Shown here: positions 27,490 through 36,988 of the stretch, piece after piece | How the letters are laid out: every line of letters starts with the position of its first letter | Position numbering within the stretch: the stretch's first letter is position 1 | NCBI GenBank assembly: GCA_028280515.1 | Contig: JANQLP010000074.1 | Span: 44,598 to 108,597 of the forward strand | From: Hyphomicrobiales bacterium | Lineage (GTDB): Bacteria; Pseudomonadota; Alphaproteobacteria; Rhizobiales; Methyloligellaceae | DNA length: 64,000 nucleotides | Direction: 5' to 3' | Made by a program: the position numbers and the translations under genes | Notes under the pieces: model-generated | Databases searched by the model: none | What the model was told of the DNA's origin: nothing | What the model saw: the letters and a program-made list of their open reading frames with translations, nothing else

Positions 27490-29568
27490 GTGGCTGCCGA
27501 GACGTTTTCATTCGCTGGTGCCAGGCGCGATATCATGATCGTTGCAAGTGCCGTTTCGGGTTCTCTTATGCTGGCGGCACCTTCCGCCGCACAACAAACG
27601 GCCGAGGATGGCGTACGCCTTCGCCTCAACACACTTCAGGTCACGACCGCAAAACGCCCGCAACGATTGGGAGAAGTCGACGGCTCGGTCAGTGTCCGCA
27701 CCAGCGACGACCTGCAGGAGGCTGGCGTCACAACGGTGCAGGAACTTGAAAAGATCTTGCCCGGCCTGATCGTCCGTACCCGCGGCAATCGGGCCTACTC
27801 GAACCTCTCACTGCGCAGCGTGACCTCTCCCGACTTCTATAACTCCGCCGTTCAGGTCTACGTCGACGGCATCCCGCAAGACGTCACCTATCTGACACAG
27901 GAACTGGTGGACGTCGAACGGGTCGAAGTCCTGCGCGGACCGCAAGGCACCCTCTATGGAGGCAACGCGCATGGCGGCGTGATCAACATCATTACCCGAA
28001 AACCGGACAACGAGGTTCGAGGCCGAGTAGCCGGCACGTTGTCGACGCATGATCGCGACATCGGCGGCGGACTGTCCGGGCCGCTCATCGACGACAGTGT
28101 CTTTGCTGCCATCGATGTTCGGCGCGCCGAATACCTGGGACAGATCGACGACATCGCCACCGGGCAGGACAAGATCGACGGCAGTCGTACACGTTACGGC
28201 CGCATCAAGTTGCGTTTGGCACCAAAGGACATGCCACTTGATGTCGCGTTCACCGCGCAACGTGACGAGTTGGACAGCAATGAGGAGCATTATCTTTCCG
28301 AGGCCAATCTCAACGACCTGAAATTCAATAGCGCGACGCAGGGCGGCATCAACGAGATCAGACGAAACGTCGATACTTTTTCACTGTCTGCGTCTTATGA
28401 CTTCGGACCATTGACGCTAACCAGCGTCACCTCTTTTCAGGATCGGGATATCGAGAAGCGCCTCATACAAGGCTTTGACTCGCCAGAGTTCCAGGACACC
28501 TTGGCCGAAGAACTGCGCCTGAATTTTGCGGCCGGTGAACGCACCACTGGCGTGCTCGGCTTGTACTTCCAGGACGCCGAGTTTGAGCGGCAAACGCCAT
28601 TGGTCGGCGCTTTCTTCGGCCCCTCGGTCAACCAGGTCGAAAAGCGGACTTATGCCGTCTTCGGCGAGGTGACATATGGCCTGACCGAAGCGATCGACCT
28701 TACCGGCGGGCTTCGCTGGTCCTATGAGGACGCCAGCATCAAGTATCGGCGCATCGCACCGTTGCCACTGTCCGTCGACGGCGACGACAGCTTTGACGAC
28801 CTCTCCCCGAAAGTCTCCCTGGGTTGGCAGATCAACGAAGATCATCGCGTCTACGGGCTGGCCAGCCGCGGCTTCAAACCAGGCGGCTTCAATCACGCAC
28901 TCCCGATCTCGCTGACCAATCCGAATGTCGCTGTGTCCTACGACTCGGAAACGTCAACCAACACCGAAGTCGGATGGCGCGGCGCGCTGCTTGGCGGCAG
29001 GGTAGAAGCCGGTGCCGCGGCCTTTTGGATTTTCACCGATAACAAGCAGATCTACGTCGGCCCGATCGGATCACAGTTTCTGCGCAACGCGGGCGATGCG
29101 GAGAGCTACGGTGTCGAGGTCGATGCACGGTTTCGAGCAACCGATGATCTAACGTTCGATTTTGGCGCCACGTTCGGGCGCTCGGAATTCACCGACGCCA
29201 GAGATCCGTCGACGGGCGCCACCTATGACGGCAATCGCCTTCCTTACGCGCCCGACTACACCTTGCAGGCGGCCGTACGTTACTTCGTGCCGCAGTCCTT
29301 TATCCCGGGCGACATCAGCTTTCGCCTCGCCGGCAATTACTACGGCCGCACTTACTTCGACGAAGCCAACACGCTGTCGCAACCGGGCTACCTGCTGGTG
29401 GATGCGTCGACCGATGTTGAGCTCGACAATGGCCTAAGCCTGGGCATATTCGCCGACAACATCACCGACGAGATCTATCGCACCTACAGCTATCGATCGG
29501 CCGGCAATGTCTTCAGCTCGGTCGGCCTGGGACGCGTCGTTGGCCTCAGAGGGCAGCTTCGGTTCTGA
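27490..29568 (+). CDS. TonB-dependent receptor (first gene of receptor/MFS/monooxygenase operon)
   Basis: A 692-residue receptor with a GTG start after AAAAGGGG. The signal peptide core is MIVASAVSGSLMLAAPSAAQ, so an internal ATG at 27535 is an alternative start. The TonB box is LQVTTAK; the plug has VSVRTSDDLQEAGVTTVQELEKILPGL and VEVLRGPQGTLYGGNAHGGVINI; the barrel ends in GQLRF. It belongs to the siderophore/FyuA-like group. The stop overlaps the following MFS start by one base. It is probably controlled by the divergent AraC protein through the phased repeats upstream. Confidence 0.94.
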   Translation: MAAETFSFAGARRDIMIVASAVSGSLMLAAPSAAQQTAEDGVRLRLNTLQVTTAKRPQRLGEVDGSVSVRTSDDLQEAGVTTVQELEKILPGLIVRTRGNRAYSNLSLRSVTSPDFYNSAVQVYVDGIPQDVTYLTQELVDVERVEVLRGPQGTLYGGNAHGGVINIITRKPDNEVRGRVAGTLSTHDRDIGGGLSGPLIDDSVFAAIDVRRAEYLGQIDDIATGQDKIDGSRTRYGRIKLRLAPKDMPLDVAFTAQRDELDSNEEHYLSEANLNDLKFNSATQGGINEIRRNVDTFSLSASYDFGPLTLTSVTSFQDRDIEKRLIQGFDSPEFQDTLAEELRLNFAAGERTTGVLGLYFQDAEFERQTPLVGAFFGPSVNQVEKRTYAVFGEVTYGLTEAIDLTGGLRWSYEDASIKYRRIAPLPLSVDGDDSFDDLSPKVSLGWQINEDHRVYGLASRGFKPGGFNHALPISLTNPNVAVSYDSETSTNTEVGWRGALLGGRVEAGAAAFWIFTDNKQIYVGPIGSQFLRNAGDAESYGVEVDARFRATDDLTFDFGATFGRSEFTDARDPSTGATYDGNRLPYAPDYTLQAAVRYFVPQSFIPGDISFRLAGNYYGRTYFDEANTLSQPGYLLVDASTDVELDNGLSLGIFADNITDEIYRTYSYRSAGNVFSSVGLGRVVGLRGQLRF

Positions 29569-30818
29569 TGAGTACGCGACAACCGACAGCAGCAGTAGCC
29601 CAGCGGTTGCCGCTGCGACGGCTTCTTGTCGTCATCGCCGGCGTCTACACAATCCAGAGCACCGTCGGCGCTATCATGTTTCACGGTGTACCGGCGATCC
29701 TCCGCGACGGTGGCGTCGCGCTCGACATGATCGGGCTCGTCTCCCTGTTCATGCTGCCCTGGACCATCAAATTCCTTTGGTCGTCGGTCGTTGAGCGCTG
29801 GCGCCTGGCACCGAATGGCGTCCGACGATCACGCCCCATCATCGTCGTCGGCCAGATAGCGATGGCGCTGCTTTTGGCAGCGCTGGCCTGGACATCACCG
29901 GGGGACAACTTCATCCGGCTGTTCGCAGGATTGGGTATCCTGGCAATGATAGCGGCAACGGTCGACATCGCCAGCGATGGCTACACGATTGAGCACCTGG
30001 AACCGTCTCAGCGCGGCTGGGGCAACGTCGTGCAGGTCGGCGGCGGCTACACCGGCTTCATGGTCGGGGGCGGCCTGCTCCTGGCGCTCGCGGGCTGGTA
30101 TGGCTGGCAAACGGCGATGCTCTCAATGGCAATCCTTGCCCTGTTCGCCACCCTGCCATCTCTGCTCACCAAAGAGCCGTCCGGCGACGCCGAAACGCAA
30201 TCACGGCATCGCCCTTCGCTATCGTTCGCCTTGCGCCGCAAGACGGTGCTTTGGGGACTTTTTGCCATGGTCCTGTCGCAGCTGGGTCTACGACTGACCC
30301 AAAGCATGAGCGGGCCGTTCATGATCGACAATGGTATCTCTCCGGCACAGCTCGGTGTGCTTCTGGGCACGCTGGGCACAATGCTGTGCCTCGCCTGTGT
30401 CGTTCTGATCGGACTGCCAATCCGTCGATGGGGACCTCGACAGGTTTTGTTCGTGTTGCTCGGCGCCCAGTTTGTTGTGTATGGGCTGTTTGCTCTTGCT
30501 GCCGGCCACCCCCTGCCGACCGACGTACTGAGCGCCCTCTTCCTCTCAAAGACCGCAATTTCGGCGGTGTCCTTCGTTGCGCTCTATGCCGTCGCGATGA
30601 GCTGGACCTCGCCTTACCAGGCCGGCATCGATTTCACACTGTTTCAATGTGCCGACGCGTTGGTATCCGCGATCGCCGGGTTCAGCGGTGGCCTGATCGC
30701 ACAACATCTCGGCTACGGCTTCTGCTTCGGTCTGGCGGCCACACTGGTGCTGGTAAGCCTTCTGACACTGCCGAGGGTGATGGGCCGCATTTCCCGAGGG
30801 CAACTTGATGAGTACTAA
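29568..30818 (+). CDS. MFS transporter, RhtX/FptX-like siderophore importer
   Basis: A 416-residue twelve-helix MFS carrier. Its MLPWTIKFLWSSVVERW near residues 63-79 is characteristic of AmpG/RhtX-type importers, and GGGYTGFMVGGGLLLAL lies in a central helix. It shares layout with the carrier at 21777-23027, but the two belong to separate operons. Translation is coupled to the receptor (TGATG). It should carry the chelate taken up by that receptor across the inner membrane. Confidence 0.88.
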   Translation: MSTRQPTAAVAQRLPLRRLLVVIAGVYTIQSTVGAIMFHGVPAILRDGGVALDMIGLVSLFMLPWTIKFLWSSVVERWRLAPNGVRRSRPIIVVGQIAMALLLAALAWTSPGDNFIRLFAGLGILAMIAATVDIASDGYTIEHLEPSQRGWGNVVQVGGGYTGFMVGGGLLLALAGWYGWQTAMLSMAILALFATLPSLLTKEPSGDAETQSRHRPSLSFALRRKTVLWGLFAMVLSQLGLRLTQSMSGPFMIDNGISPAQLGVLLGTLGTMLCLACVVLIGLPIRRWGPRQVLFVLLGAQFVVYGLFALAAGHPLPTDVLSALFLSKTAISAVSFVALYAVAMSWTSPYQAGIDFTLFQCADALVSAIAGFSGGLIAQHLGYGFCFGLAATLVLVSLLTLPRVMGRISRGQLDEY

Positions 30819-31989
30819 GACAGCGCTCATCATCGGCGCCGGCATTGGCGGTCTGTCTGCCGCCTGGTGGCTTACCCGACTTGGTTGGCGGCCAATTGTC
30901 CTCGAACGCGCCGCCAACCTGCGGACTAATGGCTACATGCTTGGGCTTTCCGGGCCGGGTTACGACGTCGCCCAGACCATGGGACTGGTTCCGGCATTGC
31001 GCCGGCACGAACGACCGATTGACGAGAACGTTTATCTCGGCCGCGACGGTCGTCTTCTATGGCGTGCCAGATACCGTGACCTGATCGGGGATGTCGACTG
31101 GATAACGCTGTCACGCACTGCGCTGGTGCAGGTACTTCGCGACGCCGTCGGCGAAAGCGCCGACATCCGTTTCGACACAACGGTGCTAGAGATCCATCAG
31201 GACGACGACGGCATTGATGCCAAGCTCAGCGACGGCCGTCATTGCCGCGCCGATCTGCTGATCGGCGCCGATGGCGTGCACTCTTCCGTTCGCCGATTGC
31301 TTTTCGGTCCCGACGAGGCATTCATCCAACCGCTCGGTTACCGTTGTGCCGCGTTCCAGGTCGCGGACAACCTCGGCCTTGGTTACGATTTTTTGTCCTA
31401 CGCGGAACCAGGGCGGCTGACAGAATTCTACACGCTGTCTGAAGGATCTCTGGCGACACTTTATGCCTGGAAAGTCGATGAACCCGCACCGGTGTCGCCA
31501 GAACGCACGCGCCAAGCACTTCGCGAAGCCTATGCCGGCGCACACCCGCGCGTTCTGAGATACCTCGATCTGCTGTCGGCGGAGGCACCGCTTTTCTTCG
31601 ACGATCTGAACATGATCGATATGCCGAAGTGGTCGACCGGGCGGACCGTGCTCCTCGGCGATGCCGCGCACTGTCTCACGCTGATTTCCGGACAGGGCGC
31701 TGGCATGGCAATGACCTCCGCATGCATCCTGGCGCAAGAATTGAAGCAAGCCGACGTCGTGACGGCACTGTGGCGTCATGAGGCTCGCCTGCGCCCATCG
31801 ATCGAGCGTCTGCAAGCCCGAAGTCGCAAAATCGCGCCGCTCTTCATTCCGGCGACACGTCGCGCTTTCAAAATACGCAACATGGTGATGCGCTATCTAC
31901 CGCCGCGCCTGCTCGCCTGGTACTTCACGCATGCGATCCGGTCCGAAGTCCACGCCGCATCGAAAGGCCTCGGCATCGGCGACATTTGA
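30808..31989 (+). CDS. FAD-dependent monooxygenase-like oxidoreductase
   Basis: A 393-residue member of the PHBH-like flavoprotein monooxygenases. It has a Rossmann GAGIGGLSAAWWL near the N-terminus, the DG motif LLIGADGVHSSVR near 150 and the FAD-ribityl motif VLLGDAAHCLTLISGQG near 290. The ATG at 30808 follows GAGGG and overlaps the MFS gene by 11 bp; a TTG three bases earlier is less likely. No NAD(P)H domain is separate in this family. Its place after a receptor and importer suggests it acts on the imported chelate, for example by oxidising the ligand to release iron, but the substrate is not known. Hydroxylation in some metabolite pathway is the alternative. Confidence 0.85.
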   Translation: MSTKTALIIGAGIGGLSAAWWLTRLGWRPIVLERAANLRTNGYMLGLSGPGYDVAQTMGLVPALRRHERPIDENVYLGRDGRLLWRARYRDLIGDVDWITLSRTALVQVLRDAVGESADIRFDTTVLEIHQDDDGIDAKLSDGRHCRADLLIGADGVHSSVRRLLFGPDEAFIQPLGYRCAAFQVADNLGLGYDFLSYAEPGRLTEFYTLSEGSLATLYAWKVDEPAPVSPERTRQALREAYAGAHPRVLRYLDLLSAEAPLFFDDLNMIDMPKWSTGRTVLLGDAAHCLTLISGQGAGMAMTSACILAQELKQADVVTALWRHEARLRPSIERLQARSRKIAPLFIPATRRAFKIRNMVMRYLPPRLLAWYFTHAIRSEVHAASKGLGIGDI

Positions 31990-32309
31990 CTGGAAGACGT
32001 TCTGAGCTAGGGCACAGCGATCCGGCAAATCGGCAGGCCCTACCTAGCCGAACTTACGACCTATCCTGCTTGGAACCGGCACTCGCACATAACATATCCG
32101 AGCGCGCGGGACCGGCCTCGCCGGGTCAACGCCGCTTGTCGGGTCAACAGCAAGGACTTGACGTCGTAACAGCAACGGTATGGCCAGCCATTGAGTTCAA
32201 CCAAATAAGGTGATAACCGTACATGAGAATAATTCTCATTAAGATATGCGACCCGTACCACTCCGCGCATTGCCATGAGAACCCGGTGCGCTATTGAAAA
32301 CGAAACACT
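31990..32309. other. Intergenic region upstream of the sigma-factor gene
   Basis: There is no gene here. A short AGGGC/GCCCT inverted repeat near 32009-32045 follows the oxidoreductase gene without a T-run. The main feature is the Fur box at 32223-32239. Confidence 0.5.
32223..32239. promoter_or_regulatory. Fur box, perfect 17-bp palindrome
   Basis: ATGAGAATAATTCTCAT is a perfect 8-1-8 palindrome and matches most positions of the classical 7-1-7 Fur consensus. It lies 71 bp upstream of the FecI-type start, so the locus is probably repressed by Fur and iron. Confidence 0.8.
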
Positions 32310-32822
32310 GTGCGCCAAGATCGCAGCATCCTGACTCTGTATTCGGCTCACCGAGGTGCGTTGGTGAATTATGCCAGTGGCATCGTTGGCGACAAAGCTC
32401 ATGCCGAAGACATTGTGCAAGAGGCCTGGCTGCGCTTCGATGAAGCCGTCCGCCGACGGCAGCCGGAACACCCGCTTGGCTATCTCTACCGCATCGTAAG
32501 GAATCTGGCGCTGGACGGCCGTCGCCGCATGACCCGCGAAAGCCGGGTGATGGTAAACCGCCATTTTGACGCCGTTGTCGGAACGTCCGCCGATGATGCC
32601 CCCGGACCGGAGCGGATCGCACTATACAAAGACGAGCTGGAGTTGGTTATAGCGGCGATCGACGAACTCCCAGAGCGCACCCGAATTGCACTGGAAATGC
32701 ACCGCTTCGGTGGCTGCAAACTCAGGGAGATAGCGGCGTTCTTGAACATCTCGATACCACTGGCGCACGTCCTGGTAGCCGATGGCGTACAGCATTGCAA
32801 ACGCCGTCTGGGCTGGCCCTGA
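32310..32822 (+). CDS. ECF RNA polymerase sigma factor, FecI-like
   Basis: A 170-residue ECF sigma factor with a GTG start. Region 2 includes HAEDIVQEAWLRFDEAV and LGYLYRIVRNLALDGRRR; region 4 has LPERTRIALEMHRFGGCKLREIAAFLNISIPLAHVLVADGVQHCKRRL. It is followed by a FecR-type anti-sigma and a receptor with a signalling domain, the standard cell-surface signalling trio for ferric-siderophore uptake. The Fur box upstream would make it available only in iron shortage. Its natural target is the receptor gene at 34159. Confidence 0.93.
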   Translation: MRQDRSILTLYSAHRGALVNYASGIVGDKAHAEDIVQEAWLRFDEAVRRRQPEHPLGYLYRIVRNLALDGRRRMTRESRVMVNRHFDAVVGTSADDAPGPERIALYKDELELVIAAIDELPERTRIALEMHRFGGCKLREIAAFLNISIPLAHVLVADGVQHCKRRLGWP

Positions 32823-32953
32823 TGCGCGGCAACCGAATTATTTGTGGAAGGCGCGCCGTTGCAGACGTCCACTAACCAAGGTGTGCAGTTTTCGCATCAC
32901 GTTTGTTGCGATGCATCCTTGGTGACGTTTGCGGCAACGGCATCCGGTACGAC

Positions 32954-33991
32954 ATGATGGAGCAACCCGATCCCAATAAGGAAAGGGCTTCGCGAGAAGC
33001 GACGGATTGGCTGATCTTGCTGCAGGAAGAGCCGCAAGATCCGGACGTCTTGCGCCGCTTCAACAATTGGCTGAACGAAAGCGCAGTGCATGAAGCGGCC
33101 TGGGCCGAGACATGGCGCACCGCAGATGCAATTGGGACGGTATCGCCATCGTATTCGGAAGATTGGCAGCCGTTCGTTGAGCAGTTTCGCCAGGTTCACG
33201 CAAACCCGCAAACTGTGGCGCCGCTTCGAAGAAGTTCGGCCGCACCTCGGAGATCGCAAACCTCGAATTGGCGTTGGGCAGGTCGCGGGGCCGCCCTTGC
33301 AGCCGCCATCGGAGTTGTCGCTCTGCTCGTACCTGACCTCCTGTTGCAATTCCGCGCCGACTACAAAACCGGAATCGGTGAAACCCGAACACTGCGTCTA
33401 ACGGACAGCAGTACCGTCCTGCTGGCACCGGACAGTGCCCTTGCCGTTGCGTTCAGTGCAAACGAACGGCATGTAAGCCTGCTGGCTGGGGAGGCGTTCT
33501 TTCAGGTCGCTCCAAACCCGGAACGTCCATTTCATGTCACCACCCGGGATATCCGAACCACGGTCCAAGGCACGGCGTTCAATGTGATCAGAGACGGTGA
33601 AGGCGCAACGATCACGCTTCAGCACGGCAAAGTTCTTGTCGCTCAGGAAACTGCCTCTCCTCAGGTGTCGGAGCAGCTTGAGACCGGCCAATCCGTTCGC
33701 GTGAGTTGGTCTGGAGATGTTGTTCGAAGCAGCAAACCGCTTTCGCAAGTTGCCGCATGGCGTAATGGTCAACTCTTAGCCCAGGATCAGGCGATGGGTG
33801 TTGTCATTGCACGGCTCCGCCGCTACGTCGGCGACACCATTGTGCTGGCGGACCCTACCCTTAGCGATCGCTCCGTAACCGGTGTCTATAACCTGAACGA
33901 TCCAGTTGAGGCGCTGCGCGGCATTGCCCACACTCATGGGGCAACCGTGTACCAGATCACACCCTGGATCCTGGTGGTCGCCAGCAACTGA
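32954..33991 (+). CDS. FecR-family anti-sigma / sigma regulator
   Basis: A 345-residue FecR-type protein. The N-terminal cytoplasmic domain (about 1-55, WLILLQEEPQDPDVLRRFNNWL, AVHEAAWAETW) binds the sigma factor. One membrane helix lies at about 111-132. The periplasmic FecR domain follows (ETRTLRLTDSSTVLLAPDSAL; HVSLLAGEAFFQVAPNPERPFHV; TTVQGTAFNVI), with a C-terminal secretin-like end. It receives the signal from the N-terminal domain of the receptor at 34159. The start is one of two adjacent ATG codons at 32954/32957; the frame extends upstream with no good start signal. Confidence 0.93.
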   Translation: MMEQPDPNKERASREATDWLILLQEEPQDPDVLRRFNNWLNESAVHEAAWAETWRTADAIGTVSPSYSEDWQPFVEQFRQVHANPQTVAPLRRSSAAPRRSQTSNWRWAGRGAALAAAIGVVALLVPDLLLQFRADYKTGIGETRTLRLTDSSTVLLAPDSALAVAFSANERHVSLLAGEAFFQVAPNPERPFHVTTRDIRTTVQGTAFNVIRDGEGATITLQHGKVLVAQETASPQVSEQLETGQSVRVSWSGDVVRSSKPLSQVAAWRNGQLLAQDQAMGVVIARLRRYVGDTIVLADPTLSDRSVTGVYNLNDPVEALRGIAHTHGATVYQITPWILVVASN

Positions 33992-34158
33992 AGAACTCTT
34001 CTTCTCCGCTAAGGGCATATCCGGCTCTCCAAAGTTTTTTAGAAAACCAAACACTGCCGTCGTTGCCTTAATGACGAAACAAGAATGCGTCGCATTCGCA
34101 TGAACAGCCTCAGGCATGCGTAGCGTCGCCTCACCTGGCAGCAGACGGAGAGAATTCA

Positions 34159-36696
34159 GTGGAGACGCGAGTAGTGGCGGGCCGACACGCCGGTAAAGAC
34201 CAAGCGGTCCTTTTTGGCACTTTGATGGCATTGGCGATAGCGACGTCTGCCTACAGTCATTCAGCGCATGCACAAGGCTCAACGGTTCCGGAACCGCTCG
34301 CCAAGAAAGAAGAGATGACCGCCAAGCCAGCCGTGCGGCAAGCCGAGGTACAGCTGGCTCAAGCGACCGGCGCGCAAACCAGCTTTGATATTTCAGCGCA
34401 GCCGCTGACCAGCGCACTGACGTTGTTCGGACAGCAGTCCGGCCTTCAGGTCACCGCCGACGGTGCGCTTTTGCGGGGTCTGTCGACCCGTGGCGTAGTT
34501 GGCACGATGACGCCGCGCGAGGCATTGCAGCGCCTCCTTTCCGGCACCGGGCTGACCCACAGCATTGCAGGTGGTGCGACTGTGGTGATTCAGGCCGCAG
34601 GAAAAGAGGATAGCGGGTTGCTGCAACTCAGTCCGATCACGGTCGAGGCCGCATCGGAGTCTCCTTACGGGCCTGACCAAGGCTATGTCGCAGGCCGTAG
34701 CGCAACAGCCACCAAAACCAACACATCGATCCTGGAAACGCCACAATCGATCTCTGTCGTCACACGCGACCAGATGAATGCACGTTCCGCACAAAACATC
34801 GGCGAAGCCGTTCAGTACAGCGCAGGTGTCCGTGCGAACCTGCAAACCGAGTCCTCGGGACTGGCGGGTAGCAATATCGCCGTGCGAGGGTTCGGAGGTA
34901 ACGGAACGGCTGGAACGTCCGGCAACGAGTATCTGGACGGCCTCAGAATTCGAGGTACGAACTTTGCATCGGCAGGGTTTGAGCCGTATCTGTTCGAACG
35001 CGTGGAAGTTCTCAAGGGGCCAAGTTCCGTCCTCTATGGCCAGAGCACCCCGGCTGGTATCGTGAACCACGTTAGCAAGCGCCCAACCAAAACGCGCTTC
35101 TATGAAGTACAGGGCGAGGCCGGAAGCTTTGACCGGTTCGAAGGCGCCTTCGACTTCGGTGGCCCGGCCGATGAGACGGGCCAAGTGCTGTTTCGTGCAA
35201 CGGGTCTCGCATTGGACACCGATGCACAAACCGACTTCACGAGCAGAGAGCGGAAAGTCATCGCACCGGCGGTCACTTGGCAGCCTAGAAACGATACGAC
35301 GCTCACAGTCCTCACCTCGTTTCAGGATGATGATTTCGAGGGCGGGTTCGTGAACCGGGTGCCGGCCGATGGCACGATCTTCCCCAATCCAAACGGAGAG
35401 ATTCCCGACGAGTTCTTCCAAGGCGATCCCAACTTCAACAGTTGGGACCGTCAAATCTACTCCGTCGGCTACCAGTTCGAGCACAGGTTCAGTGACACAT
35501 GGGCGATCCGACACAATGCCCGCTATCTACATAATGATCTGGCGCTGAAATCGATTTTCGGCAGCATCCAGGCCGACCTGCGCACGCTCAATCGCACAAG
35601 CTTCACTGCCGACGAACAGTCTGACGATTTCACGATCGACAATCAGGTTGAGGTCAATTTCACGACCGGGCCTGCCCGCCACACCTTGCTTGTCGGTGCC
35701 GACCTTCAGATCCTGGATCGGGAGACGCGTCGGACCATCGGCACAGTGGCACCCATCGACATCTTCAATCCAGTCTACAACGTCCCGATCCCACCGCTGA
35801 CGCTTTTCCAGGCCGCTGAAGTCGAGGAAGAACAACTCGGAATCTATGTTCAGGACCAGATCAAGTTCGACAACTGGATTCTCACTCTGAGCGGGCGGCA
35901 CGACTGGGCCGACAGTGAGACGACGAACAAACTCGCCAATACCACGACAAGCCACTCCGACAGTGAATTCACCGGCCGCGCTGGACTTGGCTATCTGTTT
36001 GAAAGCGGCATCAGTCCATACGTCAGCTACTCCGAGTCTTTCCAACCCTCCAGTGGCGTCAGCTTCGCCGGTGCGGCATTCGAACCAACCACCGGCACCC
36101 AATACGAAGCGGGCGTCAAGTACCAGCCAAACGACTACAACGCCGCCCTCACACTGTCGTCGTTTCAGATCACGCAGCAGAACCTCACCACCGCCGATCC
36201 CAACAACCCGGGCTTCTCGGTGCAGACTGGTGAAGTGCGATCGCGCGGTGTTGAGCTTGAGGGTGTCGCAAGCCTGTTAAACGGCCTGAACCTGACGGCG
36301 TCCTACACCTATCTCGACATCGAAGTGACCGAGAGCAACGACGGCACCGTCGGCAATAGGCCCGCCGGCGCGGCTGAGCACTGGGCGTCGTTCTGGGGTG
36401 ACTATACGATACAGACTGGAACCTTGGCGGGCCTTGGTGTTGGCGTCGGCGTCCGTTATGTCGGCAGCAGCGCGGGCGACGCCCAGAACAGCTTCGAAGC
36501 GCCTAGCTACACCCTGGTTGACGCCGCAGTGCGCTACGACCTCGGCAAAGTCTCACCCAGCCTGGACGGCGCACAAATCGCATTGAACGTCAGCAATTTG
36601 CTCGACGAAAGATACGTCGCTTCGTGCGCGCGAAGAGACCGATGCTTCCAGGGCGTTGGCCGCAACGCGATCGCAACACTCAAGTTCCGCTGGTAA
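34159..36696 (+). CDS. TonB-dependent siderophore receptor with N-terminal signalling (STN) domain
   Basis: An 845-residue receptor of the FecA/FpvA type, with a GTG start 6 nt after GGAGAG. The signal peptide ends at AHAQ (about residue 39). The STN signalling domain is at about 74-144 (FDISAQPLTSALTLFGQQSGLQV; TMTPREALQRLLSGTGL). The TonB-box region is near 158-163; the plug (SISVVTRDQMNARSAQNI; VEVLKGPSSVLYGQSTPAGIV) and a 22-strand barrel end in TLKFRW. The STN domain contacts the FecR protein encoded just upstream. A short spacer and two-base gap join it to the membrane genes downstream. The ligand is unknown. Confidence 0.95.
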   Translation: METRVVAGRHAGKDQAVLFGTLMALAIATSAYSHSAHAQGSTVPEPLAKKEEMTAKPAVRQAEVQLAQATGAQTSFDISAQPLTSALTLFGQQSGLQVTADGALLRGLSTRGVVGTMTPREALQRLLSGTGLTHSIAGGATVVIQAAGKEDSGLLQLSPITVEAASESPYGPDQGYVAGRSATATKTNTSILETPQSISVVTRDQMNARSAQNIGEAVQYSAGVRANLQTESSGLAGSNIAVRGFGGNGTAGTSGNEYLDGLRIRGTNFASAGFEPYLFERVEVLKGPSSVLYGQSTPAGIVNHVSKRPTKTRFYEVQGEAGSFDRFEGAFDFGGPADETGQVLFRATGLALDTDAQTDFTSRERKVIAPAVTWQPRNDTTLTVLTSFQDDDFEGGFVNRVPADGTIFPNPNGEIPDEFFQGDPNFNSWDRQIYSVGYQFEHRFSDTWAIRHNARYLHNDLALKSIFGSIQADLRTLNRTSFTADEQSDDFTIDNQVEVNFTTGPARHTLLVGADLQILDRETRRTIGTVAPIDIFNPVYNVPIPPLTLFQAAEVEEEQLGIYVQDQIKFDNWILTLSGRHDWADSETTNKLANTTTSHSDSEFTGRAGLGYLFESGISPYVSYSESFQPSSGVSFAGAAFEPTTGTQYEAGVKYQPNDYNAALTLSSFQITQQNLTTADPNNPGFSVQTGEVRSRGVELEGVASLLNGLNLTASYTYLDIEVTESNDGTVGNRPAGAAEHWASFWGDYTIQTGTLAGLGVGVGVRYVGSSAGDAQNSFEAPSYTLVDAAVRYDLGKVSPSLDGAQIALNVSNLLDERYVASCARRDRCFQGVGRNAIATLKFRW

Positions 36697-36697
36697 G

Positions 36698-36988
36698 GTG
36701 AACGTCCACCGGACGAGATTTGACGTCGCGCTCCGCATAGTCACTGCTTCGGCCGGCGCCTATGCGGTGTCGGCGCTCTCCGCCATGTGGCTGGCGGTTT
36801 CGTTGCCGTTGCCCCGTTCGGAAGCGGTGTTGGTCGGTACGATGGCAAGCTTCGTCATCTGTGCCTGCATCGTTTTATGGGCGTTCGCCGCGGCCAGCGC
36901 CATCCGCGCCTGGATCGTCGTGATCCTGCTGTCAGGGCTGCTGGCCGGGGCGCTCTTCGGTCAGCAAGCCGGAACGCTCCCATCATGA
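36698..36988 (+). CDS. DUF3649-like small membrane protein
   Basis: A 96-residue protein with three predicted membrane helices (about 15-35, 43-65 and 70-88). The GTG at 36698 begins one base after the receptor stop codon; a longer frame overlaps the receptor and is rejected. Position and form match DUF3649 proteins, which sit between FecA-type receptors and PepSY membrane proteins. Function unknown; probably part of an inner-membrane step for the same chelate. Confidence 0.75.
   Translation: MNVHRTRFDVALRIVTASAGAYAVSALSAMWLAVSLPLPRSEAVLVGTMASFVICACIVLWAFAAASAIRAWIVVILLSGLLAGALFGQQAGTLPS

Noticed and set aside
34393..35514. Long minus-strand frame of 373 codons
   Set aside because: It lies inside the plus-strand FecA-type receptor gene, which has clear plug and barrel motifs. 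It has no family features of its own.
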